A stretch of DNA of 64,000 bases, taken from contig NZ_CP093397.1 in assembly GCF_029027585.1 (NCBI RefSeq), forward strand, positions 1,353,405 through 1,417,404, written 5' to 3'. Under the pieces are notes generated by a model that did no database searches, was not told the origin of the DNA, and saw nothing but the letters and a program-made list of their open reading frames with translations. The translations under genes were made by a program, and so were the position numbers. This document shows positions 1 through 9,800 of the stretch, piece after piece; the first letter of the stretch is position 1, and each line of letters opens with the position of its first letter. The stretch comes from Sulfurimonas sp. (GTDB taxonomy: Bacteria; Campylobacterota; Campylobacteria; Campylobacterales; Sulfurimonadaceae).

Positions 1-2
1 AT

Positions 3-374
3 CTTTTTGTATGGCTTCATAAAACAGGTTGTGGTTATTGTCAAACTATGGAAGAATTTACTTTAGACAATGAAAAAGTAAAAGCACTACTTAAAAAGAA
101 GTTTGTTGAAGTTCATATCAATATTTATGAAAAAGACAAGGTAAGATATAAAGACTTTATTGGAAGTGGACGAGATTTTGCAAAATCGGTTGGTTATAAC
201 TTCTATCCAACTTCTCTGTTTTTTGATAAAAATGCAAAGTTAGTTTATGCTGTCCCTGGCTATAAAGATGAAAATGTATTTTATACTATTTTAAAATATA
301 TTGACTCTAAGTCATACAAAAAGGTTGATTTTGAAATCTATGAAAATGACTTTGAATTTAAAGAGGAGAAATAG
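3..374 (+). CDS. Thioredoxin-fold thiol-disulfide protein, 5' end cut by window
   Basis: The reading frame is open from base 3, so the gene begins before the window. A CGYC redox motif is encoded at bases 30-41, preceded by Trp and Thr-Gly, which is the classic active site of the thioredoxin fold. The ATG at base 48 lies downstream of this motif and cannot be the true start. The remaining part has a VGYNFYPTSLFF stretch resembling the cis-proline region of thioredoxin-like proteins that act on thiols in the periplasm. The stop codon TAG overlaps by one base the GTG start of the MOSC gene, so the two are probably co-transcribed. The exact subfamily (SoxW-like or general thioredoxin_2) cannot be settled without the N-terminus. 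Confidence 0.8.
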   Translation, partial: LFVWLHKTGCGYCQTMEEFTLDNEKVKALLKKKFVEVHINIYEKDKVRYKDFIGSGRDFAKSVGYNFYPTSLFFDKNAKLVYAVPGYKDENVFYTILKYIDSKSYKKVDFEIYENDFEFKEEK

Positions 375-808
375 TGAATAAAAATTCTGGAAATGTTTTA
401 GAACTATTTATTTCTAAAAAAGAGCAAAGTGATAGAATCAATAAGGCGGAGATAACAGTAGATGCTAAGGGTGTGAAAGAAGATAAGTATTATGCAAATA
501 ATCCAAATAGAGCTATCTTAATAACTTCAAAAGAGAGTTATGATTTGGCTAAAGACAATGGCATAGATGCCGTGTATAGTTCTTTAGGTGAGAATATTTT
601 ACTTGATGTAAACCCTTATCACCTAGTTCCTGGAGATAGATTGCAAATCGGTCAAACTATTTTAGAGATAACTCAAAACTGTACGCTGTGTAATTCTTTA
701 GCAAAAGTAGATGCAACTTTGCCAAAACTTCTTGAAAATGATAGAGGAATTTTTGCTAAGGTTATAGATGGCGGAGTAATTAAAAAAGGTGATATAGTTA
801 AGTTTTAA
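374..808 (+). CDS. MOSC domain protein
   Basis: This 144-residue protein looks like a stand-alone MOSC domain, a beta-rich fold found at the C-terminus of molybdenum cofactor sulfurases and in YiiM-type proteins. The visible signature is SLGENILLDV followed by VPGDRLQIG and the cysteine-containing segment NCTLCNSL, then the closing GVIKKGDIV strand. The start is GTG, overlapping the stop of the upstream thioredoxin-fold gene. MOSC proteins are linked to handling sulfur on molybdenum or other metal cofactors, but a stand-alone copy has no proven reaction. moaC and mobA lie 3.3 kb downstream on the other strand. The family call is fairly sure; the substrate is unknown. Confidence 0.75.
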   Translation: MNKNSGNVLELFISKKEQSDRINKAEITVDAKGVKEDKYYANNPNRAILITSKESYDLAKDNGIDAVYSSLGENILLDVNPYHLVPGDRLQIGQTILEITQNCTLCNSLAKVDATLPKLLENDRGIFAKVIDGGVIKKGDIVKF

Positions 809-853
809 AACTATGTTAAACTATTGGCATTAGATGTCAGATAAGGATAAAAA

Positions 854-1804
854 ATGAAAAAAACAAATAATCTCATAACAATTGTTTTTATGTCAATAAT
901 TTTAAGTGCTGTATCAGCATTTGGAGCAGCGGCACAAAGTGTTCAAGTATTTACATCAAATAATGCAGACGGCAAAATCACAGCTAAGTCAATAGACGAA
1001 GCATTTGGAAAAAGTGGTTTAATCATAGATGGTAACAATGATATGAACAAACCTTTTAAACTTAGGTTTAAAAATACTTACTACAAAACATATAACTTAG
1101 CGATGTTTCGTAATAAAGAGGTTACTTTAAAACTATTAAAAAAATATCCAACTTTTGGTCTTTTAACTCCTTTAACTATGTCTATTTGGTCAGACAAAGG
1201 AACTATGAATATTTCCACATTAACATTAGCAGGTATCGCAAGAGCTGGTGAAATTCCTATTGATGACCCAGATTTAGTCGCTTATTCTAAGTCTATTGAA
1301 AAAGCATTAAGAGCGGCTATGCCAAAAGGACACTTCAAAAAATTAAACCATATAGTACAGTTTCCTAAAAAATCTTTTCAAACAAGATATACAATGGAAC
1401 TTGAGATAGATGCAGATACAGATATCGAAGAGTTAAAAGAAGATTTTGAAGCAGAGTTTGAGGGCGAGATGGAGCCTATTGGTTTTTTAATGCCAGGTTA
1501 CCTAAACCTTGTAGATGAAGCTTTTGAGCCTAATGGATATGATGCTTATGATTTTTATGATACATATTCTGTTTGTAAATTTGATGTAATCTATCCTGTT
1601 TCAAAGTTGCATCCTGAAGCTGGTGCTTATGCTCCTTGTGCTTTTTACTTGTATAAGAAAAAAGGTGAAAACAAGATGCATATGGGGTGGTTAGGTGTAG
1701 ATAATTGGATTACTACTTTGGATATAAAAGATGAAGAATCAATCAAGCCTCTTCGTGCGGCGCATAAGATGATTGAGGATATTATCAAGGAAATTATAGA
1801 GTAA
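854..1804 (+). CDS. Secreted DUF302-like protein, first of paralogous pair
   Basis: A 316-residue protein with a clear Sec signal peptide (residues 1-28, Lys-rich start, hydrophobic core, AFGAAAQS cleavage region), so it should be periplasmic. The C-terminal half (about 165-316) resembles DUF302-like domains: an acidic IDADTDIEELKEDFE stretch, then YAPCAFYLYKKKGENK and a WITTLDIKDEESI helix. It has an AAGGATAAAA ribosome site seven bases before ATG. The next gene follows four bases after the stop and is a clear paralog, so this is a tandem duplication transcribed together. No catalytic motif is recognised. DUF302 is a weak family match from memory, and function is unknown. Confidence 0.65.
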   Translation: MKKTNNLITIVFMSIILSAVSAFGAAAQSVQVFTSNNADGKITAKSIDEAFGKSGLIIDGNNDMNKPFKLRFKNTYYKTYNLAMFRNKEVTLKLLKKYPTFGLLTPLTMSIWSDKGTMNISTLTLAGIARAGEIPIDDPDLVAYSKSIEKALRAAMPKGHFKKLNHIVQFPKKSFQTRYTMELEIDADTDIEELKEDFEAEFEGEMEPIGFLMPGYLNLVDEAFEPNGYDAYDFYDTYSVCKFDVIYPVSKLHPEAGAYAPCAFYLYKKKGENKMHMGWLGVDNWITTLDIKDEESIKPLRAAHKMIEDIIKEIIE

Positions 1805-1808
1805 TACA

Positions 1809-2792
1809 ATGAGATTTTTTATAATAAACTTCATTTTTAGTATAGTTTTTTTAAGCTTAGCATCTGCGAGTGATAATCTTGCAGTTGTTTATACTTTTGA
1901 TAAGCAAAATGATAAAAGATTTAATGAGTTTACAAGTAAAGATCTTAGAGAGATAGGTTATTTTTTAAATGACCCCCACCATAGAGTAAATGATGCTTAT
2001 GAAGTTCAGTTTGGAAAAACAGACCTTGAACTTATAGGTTTTTCATCCATTTTAAATGAAGAGGTGGTTCGTCCACTTTTAAGTATTGACCCACGACTTG
2101 GTGGGTTTAGTCCCTTCAATCTCCTAAACTATAGAAAAAAATCAGATAATGTAACGGTAGTAGCACACTTAACACCTGAGGCTATATTAGATATTTTAGA
2201 GATTAAAGATAAAGAGATACATAAAAAATATATAGCTTCTTTTAAACCACTTGATGATTTAATACAAAAAAGACTTGGCGGTAAAAAAAGTTATATACCT
2301 GTAAAAGGTCGTGCGAAAAATACTATGATGCACTTTGAGATTGCTTTTGAAGAACCTGAAGATATAGATGATTTTTTAGAAGAATTTCAAGAAAAATTTG
2401 AATTTGCTTTTGAAACACAAGGTTTTGTAATCGCTGGTTTTTACAATATAAAAGAGAGTTTTTATTCTGAGGAAGATGCCATGCCAATGTACACATCTTT
2501 TTGGTCTTATGCCTTGTGTCATATACCATATTCTTATACTGTTTTTGATGGTAAAGATGCTTTTCCAGTTGCTGGGATTTTCGCACCTTGTTCTATGTAC
2601 ATTTATGTAAAAGAGGGTGAAAATAAATTAGTGATTGGTATGCCGACATTATCTGCTTGGGCAAGTGCTTTGGGAATTACAAATCAAAAAAAACTAAATT
2701 ATATAAATCAGCTAGATGAAGATATACCAGCTATTTTAAAAGGTCTTGGTGCAAAAGTAGTGGCAAATGGAAATCCACTACTTCGCAAATAA
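1809..2792 (+). CDS. Secreted DUF302-like protein, second of paralogous pair
   Basis: A 327-residue protein with a Sec signal peptide (1-20, ending SLASASD). It shares with the preceding gene the order of an acidic DIDDFLEEFQEKFEF segment, a GFVIAGFYN strand, a Tyr-rich PYSYTVFDG segment and the signature IFAPCSMYIYVKEGENK near residue 255. The single cysteine of the APC motif is kept in both paralogs and may matter for ligand or metal binding, but this is inference. It ends two bases from a convergent gene. Function is unknown. Confidence 0.65.
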   Translation: MRFFIINFIFSIVFLSLASASDNLAVVYTFDKQNDKRFNEFTSKDLREIGYFLNDPHHRVNDAYEVQFGKTDLELIGFSSILNEEVVRPLLSIDPRLGGFSPFNLLNYRKKSDNVTVVAHLTPEAILDILEIKDKEIHKKYIASFKPLDDLIQKRLGGKKSYIPVKGRAKNTMMHFEIAFEEPEDIDDFLEEFQEKFEFAFETQGFVIAGFYNIKESFYSEEDAMPMYTSFWSYALCHIPYSYTVFDGKDAFPVAGIFAPCSMYIYVKEGENKLVIGMPTLSAWASALGITNQKKLNYINQLDEDIPAILKGLGAKVVANGNPLLRK

Positions 2793-2793
2793 A

Positions 2794-3852
2794 TTATTTT
2801 TTATCTTTATCAATAGCATCTTTGGCAGTTTTTATAGCACTGCCTAAGGCTACTCGAGCTACTTCAAGTGCTTGTTTACCCATTCTTTTTGCTTCTTGTG
2901 CAGTTTTAGATTTCATAGCAGTATCGGCTTTTTTAACTGCTGTTTTTGCAAAACTAGAAAATCTATCACGCATTATGTCTGCTGTTTCTTTAGAGATATG
3001 AACTAACTCTTGTAAATCATAACGCATATTTTTATTTATTTCTACAAGTAATTTATTTGTTTCTTGGTTATTTTCACTTGCTTTACTTTGAACAACTTGA
3101 GAAAAAAGAGTATCTGATTGATTTAAATCTTCCATGATAGTATCATAGTCTTCTATAAGAATGTGCTTTGCTTCAACAGGCATAAAAGCTAAGCGTTTTT
3201 TAAATCTATCAATAGAACGAACAAGACCACTTCTCATTCCCCTTAGCGTTGCATTTAAAATTTCATCTGCTTTTGTTGGCGTTGCTTCTGCAATATCTAT
3301 GGAAGATTGTAAAATAGTTGATAGGATTTTTCTTACTCTAATGGTATTTAGTGAGCCTTCTTTTATAGCTTCGTAAGTTATATCTTTGATTACTTCAACT
3401 GTTGTTTGCGTTATGTCCCCATCATTGTCTTTTTCTAAGGCAGTTATGATTGCAGACTCTACCATTTCACTTAGCATATCATATAAGTCAATAGATTGAA
3501 GTTTTACTTGATGTAGTTTAGATAATGCATCTTCTTGATTTTCAAGGGAATTTTCAATTGCATTAAAAATTGAATATTTTGACTCTTGAAGCTCTTGAGC
3601 TTTTTTCTCTAAATTTCTTTCTAAAACTTCTTTTTGTGCTAAAAGTGATTCAACATCATTTTTTAGTGATGATGTTTCAATATCTAAAATAGTTATTGCA
3701 ATACCTTTAATCTCACTCAAATTTAATTTATTTAGTTCAAGGTTTAAATCATCATTTAGATAATCCATCGCATGTTTTACTCTTTTATCAATACTTTTAA
3801 ATCTATGATTATAAGCGGTAGTTAAATCACTGTTTATTTTTTCTATATCCAT
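2794..3852 (-). CDS. Coiled-coil helical protein of unknown function
   Basis: A 352-residue, almost wholly helical protein without signal peptide or membrane segment. Residues about 55-110 are heptad-rich (LLAQKEVLERNLEKKAQEL), and the C-terminal 50 residues are a Lys/Ala-rich amphipathic tail (TAMKSKTAQEAKRMGKQALEV) resembling apolipoprotein or phasin-like helices. The middle contains a conserved-looking segment LNATLRGMRSGLVRSIDRFKK. It may bind membranes or granules, but no family is confidently recognised. It is the last gene of the minus-strand run leuC/ompA/mobA/moaC/DUF493, only 16 bases after the DUF493 gene. Confidence 0.6.
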   Translation of the reverse strand: MDIEKINSDLTTAYNHRFKSIDKRVKHAMDYLNDDLNLELNKLNLSEIKGIAITILDIETSSLKNDVESLLAQKEVLERNLEKKAQELQESKYSIFNAIENSLENQEDALSKLHQVKLQSIDLYDMLSEMVESAIITALEKDNDGDITQTTVEVIKDITYEAIKEGSLNTIRVRKILSTILQSSIDIAEATPTKADEILNATLRGMRSGLVRSIDRFKKRLAFMPVEAKHILIEDYDTIMEDLNQSDTLFSQVVQSKASENNQETNKLLVEINKNMRYDLQELVHISKETADIMRDRFSSFAKTAVKKADTAMKSKTAQEAKRMGKQALEVARVALGSAIKTAKDAIDKDKK

Positions 3853-3868
3853 TTTAAAATCCTTAAGT

Positions 3869-4177
3869 TTATAGTACCATTTTTATGTTTTGATGAGCTT
3901 TTAGAGCTTCATATATAAAGTTTCTATCATCTTCATTGTGAACAAGTAGGTCAAGACTCATGCTTATATATTTCCCCGCCTTTGAGTTTTTAGAGTGAAC
4001 TAGCGTATACCCCAGGGCACCTTCTCTGGCTTCGCCATTCACCTTGTGTTCTCTTTCCACAATTACATCATGAACGGCTTTTTGTAAAGCTTCTTTATCT
4101 AAAGAGATAAGCTTATATGTCCAAGAACATGGATATTGGAGTTCTAGTTTTTCACTTTTATCGTTTAAAATCTCCAC
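3869..4177 (-). CDS. DUF493 (YbeD-like) family protein
   Basis: A 102-residue cytosolic protein matching the DUF493/YbeD family, a small ferredoxin-like fold resembling ACT regulatory domains. Visible family features are the [11 protein letters not shown] opening, the [23 protein letters not shown] core and a closing helix before IKMVL. The start overlaps the 3' end of moaC by 20 bases, so translation is coupled. Function in this phylum is not known; E. coli YbeD has been linked to lipoate metabolism only by neighbourhood. Confidence 0.75.
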   Translation of the reverse strand: MEILNDKSEKLELQYPCSWTYKLISLDKEALQKAVHDVIVEREHKVNGEAREGALGYTLVHSKNSKAGKYISMSLDLLVHNEDDRNFIYEALKAHQNIKMVL

Positions 4178-4628
4178 TTTTACCTCCTGATTTTTTTTCT
4201 AGTTGAACATTACGGATAATCATACCCTTATCTATGGCTTTAACCATATCATAGATTGTTAGCAAACCGATACTAGTTCCTGTAAGCGCTTCCATTTCTA
4301 CGCCAGTTTGCCCTGTTAGTTTGGCTGTTACACTTAGTTTAAATCCAGGAAGTTCAGGAAGTTCTTCAACATCACAGTTTATACCACTAAGATTTAATGG
4401 ATGACACATAGGGATTAGTTCGCTTGTTTTTTTAACACCCATAATCGCTGCGATTACAGCAGTTTGTAAAACAGGTCCTTTTTTTGTTTTCTCGCTTACT
4501 ATTGCATCATAAGCATCTTGACTCATCTCTATTATACCTGAGGCTACAGCAACTCTTGTTGTATTGTCTTTGTCGCTTACATCGACCATCTTAGGTCTTT
4601 GGTTTTCATCTAAATGTGTTAAATTCAT
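4158..4628 (-). CDS. moaC: Cyclic pyranopterin monophosphate synthase MoaC
   Basis: Full-length (156 residues) MoaC, which together with MoaA converts GTP to cyclic pyranopterin monophosphate, the first step of molybdenum cofactor synthesis in the cytosol. Hallmarks are [15 protein letters not shown] near the N-terminus, the active-site segment [12 protein letters not shown] (about 75-86), [11 protein letters not shown] (about 110-120) and the catalytic lysine region MVKAIDKGM. It lies 40 bases downstream of mobA and overlaps the DUF493 gene. The cofactor would serve SorA at 31-32 kb. Confidence 0.95.
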   Translation of the reverse strand: MNLTHLDENQRPKMVDVSDKDNTTRVAVASGIIEMSQDAYDAIVSEKTKKGPVLQTAVIAAIMGVKKTSELIPMCHPLNLSGINCDVEELPELPGFKLSVTAKLTGQTGVEMEALTGTSIGLLTIYDMVKAIDKGMIIRNVQLEKKSGGKSGDFKR

Positions 4629-4668
4629 GTTTAATCTTTATATTTTTTTATATTATAGCGTTTTGAGG

Positions 4669-5241
4669 TTAAATACGGTCTAAGGCTTCTTGATATTCAT
4701 GAGGATGATTTAAATTACAAAAGGCTATCTCATCATCAAAGTTGACATAGAGAGTGTTTGATGACTTTAGTAAAAATCCAAGCTTATGATTATCTTCTTG
4801 GAGCATTTTAGAAAAATCGGTTTCTAAAGAAGAGTGGTAGATGCCACACATTGGGTGAATGCCAAAGTTTGTTTTTGCAATAGTAGCATCTGTACTTTTT
4901 GTATCTGCACTAAATATTTCACTAATCTCTTTTTCACTAACAAAAGGAGCATCTACGCTAAGTACAAAAAAACGCTCTTCTTTTAATTTTTTAAAGACTG
5001 TAACAAATCCAGCAGTTGGAGCAAAAATATTATCTGTTTTTATATCTTCTATAAAATTTGCTTCAAAGTCAAACTTATTTTTGTCTTTACATGAGATATA
5101 TACAGTTTTAAAAATTTTACTAAGGCGAGAGTATTGATATTGTGCAAGGGTAGAAAAGCCAGCAAAAGGAAGAAGAGATTTATCTTCTTTCATTCTGCTA
5201 CTTTTTCCACCCGCAAAGATGATACAAGGTGTATCAATCAT
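4669..5241 (-). CDS. mobA: Molybdenum cofactor guanylyltransferase MobA
   Basis: A 190-residue nucleotidyltransferase that joins GMP to molybdopterin to form the bis-MGD or MGD cofactor. The N-terminal signature [20 protein letters not shown] gives the GGxSxRMGxDK GTP-binding loop. [11 protein letters not shown] segment near residue 95 carries the metal-binding aspartate, and [10 protein letters not shown] follows. The start abuts the stop of the upstream ompA-like gene. It forms an operon with moaC. SorA-type sulfite oxidases normally use unmodified Mo-pyranopterin, so MobA probably serves other molybdoenzymes outside the window. Confidence 0.92.
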   Translation of the reverse strand: MIDTPCIIFAGGKSSRMKEDKSLLPFAGFSTLAQYQYSRLSKIFKTVYISCKDKNKFDFEANFIEDIKTDNIFAPTAGFVTVFKKLKEERFFVLSVDAPFVSEKEISEIFSADTKSTDATIAKTNFGIHPMCGIYHSSLETDFSKMLQEDNHKLGFLLKSSNTLYVNFDDEIAFCNLNHPHEYQEALDRI

Positions 5242-6318
5242 TTATTGTTTTGTTAATTCTGCTTCAATTCTTCTATTTTGAGCACGACCTTCGCTTGTTG
5301 AGTTGTCAGCGATAGGATTATTTTCACCCATTCCTAGAGATGAGAGTCTATTAGCAGGCACTCCTCTTTCAAGTAGCATCCCTTTAACAGAATTTGCTCG
5401 TTTTTCTGATAGTTGTTGGTTGTATTTTTCACTTCCTCTACTATCTGTATAACCAATTATTTTAGCTACATATGAGTCATACTTGTTTAAAAAGTCTGCA
5501 TATTTTTCAATAATGTCATAAGACTCTTGATTTACAATATCAGAATTATTTTCAAAATTAACATTTAGAGTTACTTTTGCAGGACAACCATCACTATTTA
5601 CTGCTTCGTTTAAAGGAGTGTTTGGACATATATCTTTTTCGTTTAAAACACCATCTTTATCAGTATCTAAATCAACAATTGCTACTGCTGCAACAACTTG
5701 TTCTTCTATTTTTTCTTCAACGATTGGTTCTGGTTTTTCTTCTATTTTCTCTTGAACTTGAGCTTGTACCACTGGTGCTGCTTTGTCGGCTTTAGCTCCA
5801 AAAGCGATATTTAAACCAGCTAAAATCATTAAGTTATTATCATATCTTGCATCGTTATACTTTAGCATATAAACAGCTTCAAGTTTTAAAGCTATATTGT
5901 CGGTAAAAGGGATTTTAGCACCAATTCCAGCATCTACAAAAGCACTATCTGCATTTCCAGTGTCATGTGTATAACTACCATCATTCATGCTTTCATAACC
6001 TACTCCAGCTTTTATAAGTGGAGTTATAAAACCTAGTTTGTCATATTCATAAACACCATTTAAAGCAAATCTATAAACATCAGTATCTTTACTAATAGTA
6101 TTATAATCTGCTTTAGAGTAAAAGATAGATAGTTCAGGTTTTATAACAGAGTCTAAGCCATTGTATTGAACCTCTGCACCAAAAACTGCATAGTTATCCA
6201 AATCGATATTGCCCTCAGCAATGTTATAGCCAATAAGAGGTGTTACCTCATAGTTGTAATCAGTAGCTAAAGCTACGCTTCCAAATAGAAGAGCTGGAAT
6301 TATAAGTAATCTTTTCAA
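5242..6318 (-). CDS. OmpA family outer-membrane porin/peptidoglycan anchor
   Basis: A 358-residue outer-membrane protein with signal peptide (1-18, ending SVALA). Residues 20-175 form an eight-stranded OmpA-type beta barrel (alternating aromatic strands such as KLEAVYMLKY). A Pro/Glu/Val-rich linker follows (175-215), then a thrombospondin type 3 calcium repeat (DTDKDGVLNEKDICPNTP), then a C-terminal OmpA peptidoglycan-binding domain with IIGYTDSRGS and LSEKRANSVKGML and NRRIEAEL. This architecture is that of OprF/CadF-like proteins that hold the outer membrane to the cell wall. It is followed directly by mobA, which may be coincidental read-through. Confidence 0.9.
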   Translation of the reverse strand: MKRLLIIPALLFGSVALATDYNYEVTPLIGYNIAEGNIDLDNYAVFGAEVQYNGLDSVIKPELSIFYSKADYNTISKDTDVYRFALNGVYEYDKLGFITPLIKAGVGYESMNDGSYTHDTGNADSAFVDAGIGAKIPFTDNIALKLEAVYMLKYNDARYDNNLMILAGLNIAFGAKADKAAPVVQAQVQEKIEEKPEPIVEEKIEEQVVAAVAIVDLDTDKDGVLNEKDICPNTPLNEAVNSDGCPAKVTLNVNFENNSDIVNQESYDIIEKYADFLNKYDSYVAKIIGYTDSRGSEKYNQQLSEKRANSVKGMLLERGVPANRLSSLGMGENNPIADNSTSEGRAQNRRIEAELTKQ

Positions 6319-6378
6319 GTTTGTCCTTTTTATTTTTAAAAAATTATATCTATAATTAGTGAGTAACTCGTGAGTTTA

Positions 6379-7641
6379 TTAAACTCTTGGGTCACTTATG
6401 TAACCAATGATTGCAGAAGTTGCAGCAACAGCAGAGTTTGCAAGATATACTTTAGAACTTCTTGAACCCATGCGTCCTACAAAGTTACGGTTAGTTGTTG
6501 AAACTGCTACTTCATTATCTCCAAGTATCCCCATATATCCACCAAGACAAGCTCCACAGGTTGGGTTTGAAACAACTCCGCCTGCATCTATGATGATATC
6601 CATATATCCAAGTCTATATGCTTCTTTTAAAATTCTTTGAGTTGCAGGAGTTACAATTAGGCGAACATCTTCATGAACTCTCTTGCCCTTTAGTATCTCT
6701 GCTGCAATTTTTAAATCACCTAAACGACCATTTGTACAGCTACCTATAAAAGCTTGGTCAATTTTGATCTTATCTTTTACTGCTTTGCTAATTGGATGCC
6801 CATTGGATGGTAAAAATGGGTAAGCTATAACAGGTTCAAGATTAGCAACATCGATTTCTAATACTCTTACATAAGAAGCATCTTCATCAGAGTAGTGAAT
6901 ACGAGGTTCTCTAGCTAAGTTCTTATCCGCAAGAAACTCTTTAGTTACATCATCATAAGCAATTATTCCACTTTTTGCTCCAGCTTCAATTGCCATATTA
7001 CACATAGAAAATCTATCATCCATATTTAGATATTCTATTGTAGAACCAGTAAATTCTAGTGTTTGATACAAGGCTCCATCAACACCAAGCATACGAATAA
7101 TTTCTAAAATAATATCTTTACCAGTTGTATGAGCTTTTGGTTTTCCACTTAGGTTTACTTTTATAGATTCAGGAACTTTAAACCAGTTTCCTCCGCTAAT
7201 CATTGCAAATGCTAAGTCAGTTGAACCCATACCTGTTGAAAATGCTCCTAAAGCACCATGTGTACAAGTATGTGAATCTGCACCGATGATTACATCACCA
7301 GGAACAACAAGTCCTTTTTCCGGTAAAAGTGCATGTTCGATTCCCATATCTTTTTCATCAAAAAAATTTTTAAGTTTATGCTTTTTTGCAAAGTCACGAG
7401 AGATTCTAGCTTGGTTTGCAGATGCAATATCTTTTGCAGGAATGAAATGGTCAAGAACGATTGAAAATCCATCAGGATTTGCTAAAACCTCTGCTCCACT
7501 ATCTTCAAATGCTTTTATTGAGATGGGAGTCGTTATATCGTTTCCGATAACCATGTCGATGTTTGAGCGAATAATTTCTCCCGCAAAAACTTCTTTGCCG
7601 ACATGCTCGGAGAATATTTTTTCTGTTATAGTTTGAGCCAT
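6379..7641 (-). CDS. leuC: 3-isopropylmalate dehydratase large subunit LeuC
   Basis: A 420-residue aconitase-family enzyme of the short (archaeal-type) LeuC/HacA subfamily, which isomerises 2- to 3-isopropylmalate in leucine synthesis with LeuD. The three [4Fe-4S] ligand cysteines are visible in FIGSCTNGR (about residue 300) and in NPTCGACLGG (about 358-367). Substrate motifs GADSHTCTHG and GSTDLAFAM are intact. The start ATG is preceded by AAGGTTC. The small subunit leuD is not in the window. The gene would depend on the iron-sulfur assembly pair nifSU 1 kb away. Confidence 0.94.
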   Translation of the reverse strand: MAQTITEKIFSEHVGKEVFAGEIIRSNIDMVIGNDITTPISIKAFEDSGAEVLANPDGFSIVLDHFIPAKDIASANQARISRDFAKKHKLKNFFDEKDMGIEHALLPEKGLVVPGDVIIGADSHTCTHGALGAFSTGMGSTDLAFAMISGGNWFKVPESIKVNLSGKPKAHTTGKDIILEIIRMLGVDGALYQTLEFTGSTIEYLNMDDRFSMCNMAIEAGAKSGIIAYDDVTKEFLADKNLAREPRIHYSDEDASYVRVLEIDVANLEPVIAYPFLPSNGHPISKAVKDKIKIDQAFIGSCTNGRLGDLKIAAEILKGKRVHEDVRLIVTPATQRILKEAYRLGYMDIIIDAGGVVSNPTCGACLGGYMGILGDNEVAVSTTNRNFVGRMGSRSSKVYLANSAVAATSAIIGYISDPRV

Positions 7642-7718
7642 AATGAACCTTTGAATGTATAATTAATGACGCGATTATAGCATCTAAGGTTTAAGTTTAC
7701 TTTGTAGGTTTTGTAGAG

Positions 7719-8228
7719 TTAGCTTTTTGGCACATACTTTAACGCTTTTTTAGTGTACTCTGTTGAACAAAATAACATTGCTACAAAGATAGGATTTAGT
7801 TTTACACAATTATCTTCAATAGATTCAAAAATTTTAAAATCAAAGCCAGTACCATTTTCTGGATTCTGCGGGGTTACAACAAAAGTGATGGGAGATAAAG
7901 TTTTAACCATATTTAGAATTTTTTTACTTTTTTTAGCATTGTCATTTTCTAAAATATTAAAGTTTTGACCTTCGTCACTTTTGTGAGAATGTATAACTTC
8001 TTCTAAGATATCAAGCTTATCTTTAAAAACGGTTTTATTCCATGTTATGCTTAGATGCTCAGAATTAATTTTAGTGCCTTTATGCGTAAGTGGATTTGGC
8101 TTGTTCTTTTTCATAGCTTCGATAAGTCCAAGTAAAAAGTTTGCTCCACCAACATTTTGGGCACATTTACTCAACAGCATATGGATAAGCAGTTTTGCAT
8201 CTTCATCTTGTTTATTAAAATTACACAT
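7719..8228 (-). CDS. Hypothetical protein, 169 residues
   Basis: A cytosolic-looking protein with no signal peptide or membrane helix and no family I recognise. It starts MCNFNKQDED, has a Gly-rich CAQNVGGANFLLGLIEAM helix (about 22-39) and a hydrophobic VKLNPIFVAMLFCSTEYTKKAL segment near the end. The ATG is at 8226-8228. It ends about 78 bases before leuC on the same strand, so it could be the first gene of that unit. Codon use resembles its neighbours. Confidence 0.55.
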   Translation of the reverse strand: MCNFNKQDEDAKLLIHMLLSKCAQNVGGANFLLGLIEAMKKNKPNPLTHKGTKINSEHLSITWNKTVFKDKLDILEEVIHSHKSDEGQNFNILENDNAKKSKKILNMVKTLSPITFVVTPQNPENGTGFDFKIFESIEDNCVKLNPIFVAMLFCSTEYTKKALKYVPKS

Positions 8229-8409
8229 ATTTTATGAACTCTCTTTTTTGTATATTTTTTATTGTTTTAGTTATGACATTATACATTATTTAGTTGCGTA
8301 TATGCTTATAATATCTAAGTATCAAATTAAAATTCAACCTTAAAATACCAAACAAGTTGTTTTGGCTTAAGCATATCGTAATAACAAACCTATTATTATG
8401 TCAAAAGTA

Positions 8410-8434
8410 AAACAAGACAAAATCTGTCCTGTTT
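8410..8434. promoter_or_regulatory. Interrupted palindrome upstream of nifS
   Basis: AAACAAGACA and TGTCCTGTTT face each other around AAATC, giving nine paired bases with one mismatch. It ends 17 bases before the nifS start codon. It could be a regulator operator or an mRNA hairpin controlling the iron-sulfur genes. The structure is visible; the regulator is not known. Confidence 0.45.
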
Positions 8435-8447
8435 AAAAATGAGGTAA

Positions 8448-9682
<1,235 letters not shown>

Positions 9683-9733
9683 GGCACCTACATCTATTTA
9701 TAACGAGAATTGAGCAAAAGCCCAACTCTCTGC

Positions 9734-9775
9734 GCTAGCCGCTAAGGCACTAAAGCTAGCTTCTGCGAAGCAGAA
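9734..9775 (+). other. Structured nifS-nifU intergenic RNA
   Basis: Two copies of GCTAGC (9734-9739, 9755-9760) can pair around a 15-base loop, followed at once by TTCTGC-GAA-GCAGAA (9761-9775). These would fold in the transcript between nifS and nifU, just before the nifU ribosome site AGAAGGA. They may tune the ratio of the two products; this is inferred from sequence alone. Confidence 0.4.
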
Positions 9776-9800
9776 AAGAAATTTAAAAGAAGGATACGAA

